From Thozetella sp. PMI_491 (Eukaryota; Ascomycota; Sordariomycetes; Chaetosphaeriales; Chaetosphaeriaceae): a stretch of 64,000 nucleotides of DNA. This document shows, piece by piece, positions 59,566-64,000 of this stretch (position 1 is the first letter of the stretch; each line of letters opens with the position of its first letter). The DNA lies in assembly GCA_021432635.1 (NCBI GenBank), contig MU270049.1, positions 498,347 to 562,346 of the forward strand, in the 5' to 3' direction. The translations under genes and the position numbers were made by a program. The notes under the pieces were generated by a model. The model saw only the letters and a program-made list of their open reading frames with translations, did no database searches and had not been told where the DNA came from.

Positions 59566-60660
59566 GTTTGATGCTTGGCTCTTCAGGATTGGTCCTCAGA
59601 ATTACTATTCATTGGGTTGCACAGAATCCATTGCCTCCGTCACGACATCACGTTGATGCCCGTCGCTTCGATGTTTACGCGGTTGCCTTATGCCGCCCGG
59701 CATGACACATCCCACCAGTCGTCTTTCGTCACTCTCACAGATGCTGATCCTTCGTGCCATGTTTAAGCATCGGAGAAATCATGTGGCACTCAAATCACCA
59801 TAGTTTCACGAGTAGAGCGAAACGAGCGGGTGGTGAGGTTCCGGGACAGGTCAGGCCGCACCGGTGTCGTTTATCAGAACCTCTGGGCGGGAGACGATAG
59901 GGAGAGGAGGGCACGATGAGGCACGGAGGTATGCACACGTCACCAACACCGGGCCATTTGGCGGTATCAGTGGGAGGGGTTTCTTGCTGGGTGGCTACGG
60001 CTCGTTTTGGATCCAGCACCCAAATTGGCCACTGGCCGGTCACTGGCCGGTCAATCGGTGTCGAATATGCCTCGCAGGGGCTGAGGCCGCGGGCAATAAG
60101 TCGCGCGCTATTATATCACCTGCCCAGTTAGGGCCCTATGGGTATTATCCCGCCGCGGGTTTTCCAGGAAAGCTGACCACCGACCCGGGTCCGGGGTATA
60201 TCGCACTGCGCAACATCAAACGCGGCTGGTAGACAAGGGAAGCGAGGCGGCTCGGAAGAATTCATGATGACGGGCTTTTTCTTTTTTTTTGTATCGGGCC
60301 CAAGACTCGGAGATACCATGGTCGCGTATTATTTGCCGGATCATACAGCAGCAGCAAGTGTGAGGCTCCTGAAACCGTTTGTGTGGACGCGAGAATGTTC
60401 TGCGTCCGGTGGCGCTTCTCCCCCGCCCAGGCGACCGCTTCTCTCTTACAAGGGGCCAGGGCGATCGTGTGATGGAAGGGAGGGGGAGGGTGCCGGGGGC
60501 CCAAATCCAGAAGATAGGAATATTCTTGTTCGAATCGGTGGTCCTTCTTCTGCAATGGTATCATGTCTGAAGAAAAGTCCGATCTCACCTTCAGCTCCAC
60601 CCTGGAAGGGGGGCTATGAAAGGGGGTTTCACAATGTCCCCGCGACACCATGATGCCCGG

Positions 60661-60710
60661 CGCGCATTGGAGGGCACTGGAGGGCACTGGAGGGTCCTGG
60701 AGGGAAGCTG
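60661..60710. repeat. Decamer tandem repeat
   Basis: About four copies of the unit AGGGCACTGG, the later ones diverged. Confidence 0.85.
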
Positions 60711-60820
60711 AGGGTTGAGGCTGGAACAAAAGGCGCTCACGATCGACGGATCGCTGCGTCGATGATGCAGGCTGCTTTGTGATGCAAAGCAGGGGACGAT
60801 GGTGAGCCCCCCCGGCCTGT

Positions 60821-60842
60821 TCTTTCTTTCTTTCTTTCTTTC
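60821..60842. repeat. TTCT microsatellite
   Basis: Five TCTT units following a C-rich stretch. Confidence 0.9.
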
Positions 60843-62806
60843 CTGGCTTGGCTGGGATGCATGGGCCAGTCTATGACCAATGGCCGGCAACGGGATCCTC
60901 CCGAGCCCCAACTTGTCCAACGCTGCTTGCCTCAACGGCCCAAGAGCCCGCCCGTGGGCCCCCAACGCTCCCCAGGTTCGTGTTGCTGTCCGTGCCGGAG
61001 CTTCGCTCAGCCACAGCGTTCCGCACGACATCTCGTGGACCACGCGTGGGCCGCGTGGGCCGCTTGGGCCGTGTGGGAATCCCGTTGCCAGCCTGTCCTT
61101 GCTGCCCACGCTCATAGGCTCGCAAGCGATATACTTTTTTGATCGATCGCGATGGACCGACATGGCGGAGGAAGCTGCCGATACGGACGCACGTCCCGCC
61201 GCCTCCGCGGGGCGCTGGAGCGCTCGCAGAGCCGCCTCCGGCCCGCACTCGCGCCATTCAGCCGATCTTGTCCTCCAGTGTAGCGTAGCGCCTCGCGAAC
61301 GATGTAACCGAGTTCCTCCACCTTGTAGGGCTTCGAGGAGAGCGAACACGCCGGCGACCCTGAGTCGCGGCCGTTCCCATATCCCTCTCCCCCGTTGTTT
61401 ACCAAACATCTGCTATATGCTAAATACAGCAGCCCGGCCTGTCTGTTTGGCAAGTGCCAGTTTCCTCTGTCGTTTCTGCGATCATTCATGCTAGCATGGA
61501 TGCCAGCGTACTGTCATGCAGCTGTCAGATACTCCTACACAGCTGGCTCTCTCCCCGGCCGCGGTCGACACGCGCCGTTCCCCCCATGTCCCTGCCCGGC
61601 GACGGCACGCGGCTCACGCATTGCGATAGTTGACATGTTGGCCCGCCGGGTTTCGTTTGTCTCGCGTGCGACCGGAGCAGGGTTGGAGAGAAAGGCAAAT
61701 AACGGCGGCGACGAGCTTTTGGTTGCCGCGAAGATCTGAAACGCAAAGGACCACACCCCAACCTTGGTCCAGTGCTGAATCCCCCTCCCCCTTCCCCGTT
61801 CCCTCTTTGGAGGCTCTTATGCTGGGCCTTATACCTGCAGCTCGACGCAAGGTCTGTCCCCCGGATCCTTGGATGTGGTCCGCTCTGCCCTGCTGGCCCC
61901 CGATCGGCTCTCCGGGCTGCTCGGCTTATGTATGCGACCCTGGGCGAAGATCCGCGTCAGTGCCCCCCGCCAACCCTGGCGGGCCAGCGCAAAAAGCACG
62001 CCCTGGGGGCTGGCATCCTTGACGTCGATGAAGCAGTTACAGCCCCCCTGATCTGGGCCAGCTCGACGGCCTTTGCCCTTCTCTACTCGCTGGTTCCCCT
62101 CTTCTTATCCACAGCCCAAGGCCTCAACCAACACCAGATAGGCAAGGCATAAATCCATTCCCCCCACACGCCGCCGGGGCGACGAAGATCCAGTCGAAGG
62201 CTCTAGTGCGGCCCTTTTGCACAAGTCGTGCGTATGCTGTTGGCATCCACGGCGACTGGCTCTCCGAACCCAGGCATTCGTCCCGTACTCCCTTCCGGGT
62301 TGTGGCCAGCCGCTCCCTGGTTCTCACCTGCCCGGGAGCAGCCTTCAGTTCTCGTACCGCCGATGTGTCAAGATGCCGGGCTGCCTGCTATTGCCATTCT
62401 ATGGTAGCGATTTGCTGATCGCTCAAACGGCTCTTCCTTGCTTGCCGTGGGAATTGACCTAAAGATATATCGGGTAAATCAGTTAGGGTGGGTGGGAAGG
62501 GGGCCAGAGTCTGGAGAGCATGACAGAACATTTCGGTTCATGTTTTGTTGCTCGTTCTTTGTTTTTCGAAGCCCAGCCAACCATGATCGCCGGAGACTGG
62601 GGGTTTCGTTTGGGACCAAGCAGAAGCTAGGACGAGGGCTGGACAGCACATCGGACGGGATCTGTGCAGGCCCTCGCTATCCGAGCCCTCGTATTTAGTC
62701 AAGCTAGCTCCCTTCTTGGGAGCTTTGATCGGCCGCCGTCCCTCGTGCTAGATGTAACCGTTGCGCCGTGCCCACTCCGGAGGTGGCCGCATACGCCCTC
62801 ACCTAG

Positions 62807-62839
62807 CTCCTCCTCCTCCTCCTCCTCCTCCTCCTCCTC
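62807..62839. repeat. CTC microsatellite in RGS leader
   Basis: Eleven CTC units ending 71 bp before the RGS ATG, probably inside the 5' untranslated region. Confidence 0.9.
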
Positions 62840-62910
62840 TTTGCGCTTCACCTAAGCTTTGGTGTCTTGATAGTTTGTCCCGCCCACCTCGGGCTGGTCA
62901 GCTTGTCGTA

Positions 62911-64000
62911 ATGTCGGACTTCGAGACTGCCCATCAGCTGGAGAAGGCGAAGGTCTACAAGGGCCTAATACCACCTAAGCTCGCCTTCGAAGAGGTCATG
63001 AAGAATAGGACACTCCCTGTCGGTGATCCTGCCCGGCCCTTCTCAAGGCAATAGGACTGACAATCGTATTAGCCATGCTCATTAAATGACTTTATGGACT
63101 ATCTCTACTACATCGAGCACAATGCCGAGTCACTCCAGTTCTTCCTGTGGTACTGTGACTATATTCAGAGATGGAGCCAACTACTACCACGACAGAAAGC
63201 CCTGTCGCCGGTGTGGGACCCGGAGAAGGCGAAGGAGCCTCGGTCACGGTTCGTCACCTACAGCCACAAGAGGGCGAGAAGCGAAAAGATGAACAAGATC
63301 CTGTCGATCATGGACATGGACTTGAAGAAGGATGGAGCAGAGGACGATAAGGAGAGACAGAGCACACAGTCTGCGCCAGCTACCATGTCAAGGAACTTTT
63401 CAAGGCCACGGAATGCATCCACCTCTAGCATTTCGACCATGACGACGGTTAGGAGCCCTACTGAGTCTAGCCCGGACTGGCAACCATGTAAGAAGAGCCC
63501 CATCCTCTCGGCCATGTTGGCCGGCACTGACGTGCGTCTTAGTCACAATACAACCGAGCAGAGACGAGATGACCAAGATTGTTCGGCAATACATCGCAGA
63601 GGGCGCGCCGAGGCAGCTCAACCTGGCCCCCAAGGACCGGGAGTACTGTCTCCAGGCAACCCAGCATACCACCCACCCATCCGCCCTCCTCCCAGCCTTC
63701 GTCGTTGCAGACGCGAACCTCAGGGGCCAGTCACACCCCAACTTCATCCGGTGGAGCATGGCCAATGTGAACCGAGCGCGCATGCTGTTCCTCCAGAGCA
63801 TTGGCGTGCTCTTGATTCTTCTCGGCGTCGGCCTCGACGTTTTCTTTATCCTGTCTGGCCTGAGCCACTACCTCCGCATCATCTGCCTCCTCCTCTGGTG
63901 GCCTGGCATCACGGTCCTCGCCGCGGCCCTCAAGGGCCTGTGTCTCCTGCTCCACTTCCACAACCTCCGGCACGCAAGGCCATGGGAGCAGTCTAGCGGC
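62911..64000 (+). CDS. RGS-domain membrane protein (Rax1/RgsB-like), 3' end outside window
   Basis: Three exons (62911-63018, 63073-63487, 63543 to window end) give 327 residues before the edge cuts the gene. RGS proteins speed GTP hydrolysis by G-alpha subunits and so end signalling. The RGS domain is split. Its first half, LAFEEVMKNRTLPPCSLNDFMDYLYYIEHNAESLQFFLWYCDY, is followed by an insertion of about 95 Ser/Arg/Lys-rich residues. The second half, FTIQPSRDEMTKIVRQYI...HPNFIRWSMANVNRARMLFL, comes next. Hydrophobic segments then follow (IGVLLILLGVGLDVFFIL and IICLLLWWPGITVLAAAL), so it is a membrane protein like yeast Rax1 and some filamentous-fungal RGS proteins. The first intron has a GTCGGT donor; it is accepted because it restores LPPCSLNDF. 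Start MSDFETAHQLEK. Confidence 0.9.

Larger units (their letters stand above)
59566..62910. other. Long intergenic region with simple repeats
   Basis: About 3.3 kb with no supported gene. It holds a decamer tandem repeat (60671-60710), a TTCT microsatellite (60821-60842), a GTGGGCCGC-type tandem near 61046-61074, and a CTC microsatellite just before the RGS gene. Overlapping open frames look random. One minus-strand frame is noted among the findings. Confidence 0.5.

Noticed and set aside
1..64000. CRISPR arrays, 5S rRNA, spliceosomal RNAs and canonical tRNAs
   Set aside because: No regularly spaced repeats and no sequence matching these RNA genes were seen when reading both strands; a covariance-model search would be decisive.

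Overview
The window looks like nuclear DNA from a filamentous ascomycete, most likely a Sordariomycete. The reasons are short introns (about 50-115 nt) with GTAAGT-type donors and CTAAC/CTGAC branch sites, high GC content, and typical Pezizomycotina genes (a long Ssn6 corepressor, a GH72 glucanosyltransferase, an RGS protein with a membrane tail). The species cannot be read from the sequence. All exon boundaries were inferred by hand from splice signals, frame continuity and family knowledge.

Fourteen protein genes can be supported. From left to right: a TMEM115-type Golgi membrane protein (+, 2736-3930); a secreted copper amine oxidase (+, 10548-13346); the Ssn6/Cyc8 corepressor (+, 24948-28052); ribosomal protein uL3 (+, 29178-30735); a small NuiA-like protein (+, 31787-32376); anthranilate synthase component I (+, 33026-34730); a GFA/CENP-V-type zinc protein (-, 35181-35889); a DHA1-type MFS exporter (-, 37268-39417); an inositol/sugar-type MFS transporter (-, 43316-45059) divergent from a membrane-associated short-chain dehydrogenase (+, 45862-47021); a kinase-fold protein lacking catalytic residues (+, about 51652-53503); a GPI-anchored GH72 glucanosyltransferase (+, 55829-57334); a cysteine-rich membrane protein (+, about 58584-59565); and an RGS-domain membrane protein cut by the window end (+, 62911 to beyond 64000).

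The genes are not a metabolic cluster. They mix housekeeping functions (ribosome, tryptophan synthesis, global repression, wall remodelling) with transport, G-protein signalling and detoxification. The most readable regulation is a perfect Gcn4/CPC-1 site 42 nt before the anthranilate synthase start, a TATA box before the amine oxidase, and a 652-nt pyrimidine-rich, ATG-free stretch before Ssn6.

More than half of the window is intergenic, including gaps of about 11.6 kb (13347-24947) and 6.6 kb (3931-10547). These hold long poly-C/poly-G tracts (one of about 82 bp), microsatellites, a diverged pair of about 240-bp repeats, scattered CCTTAGGTA-type palindromes, a 13-bp perfect hairpin, and a decayed tandem array that once encoded cysteine-containing repeats (42960-43320, minus). 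I see no CRISPR array, rRNA or convincing tRNA gene. The least explained items are the degenerate kinase, the decayed cysteine-repeat array, the cysteine-rich membrane protein and the diverged repeat pair.
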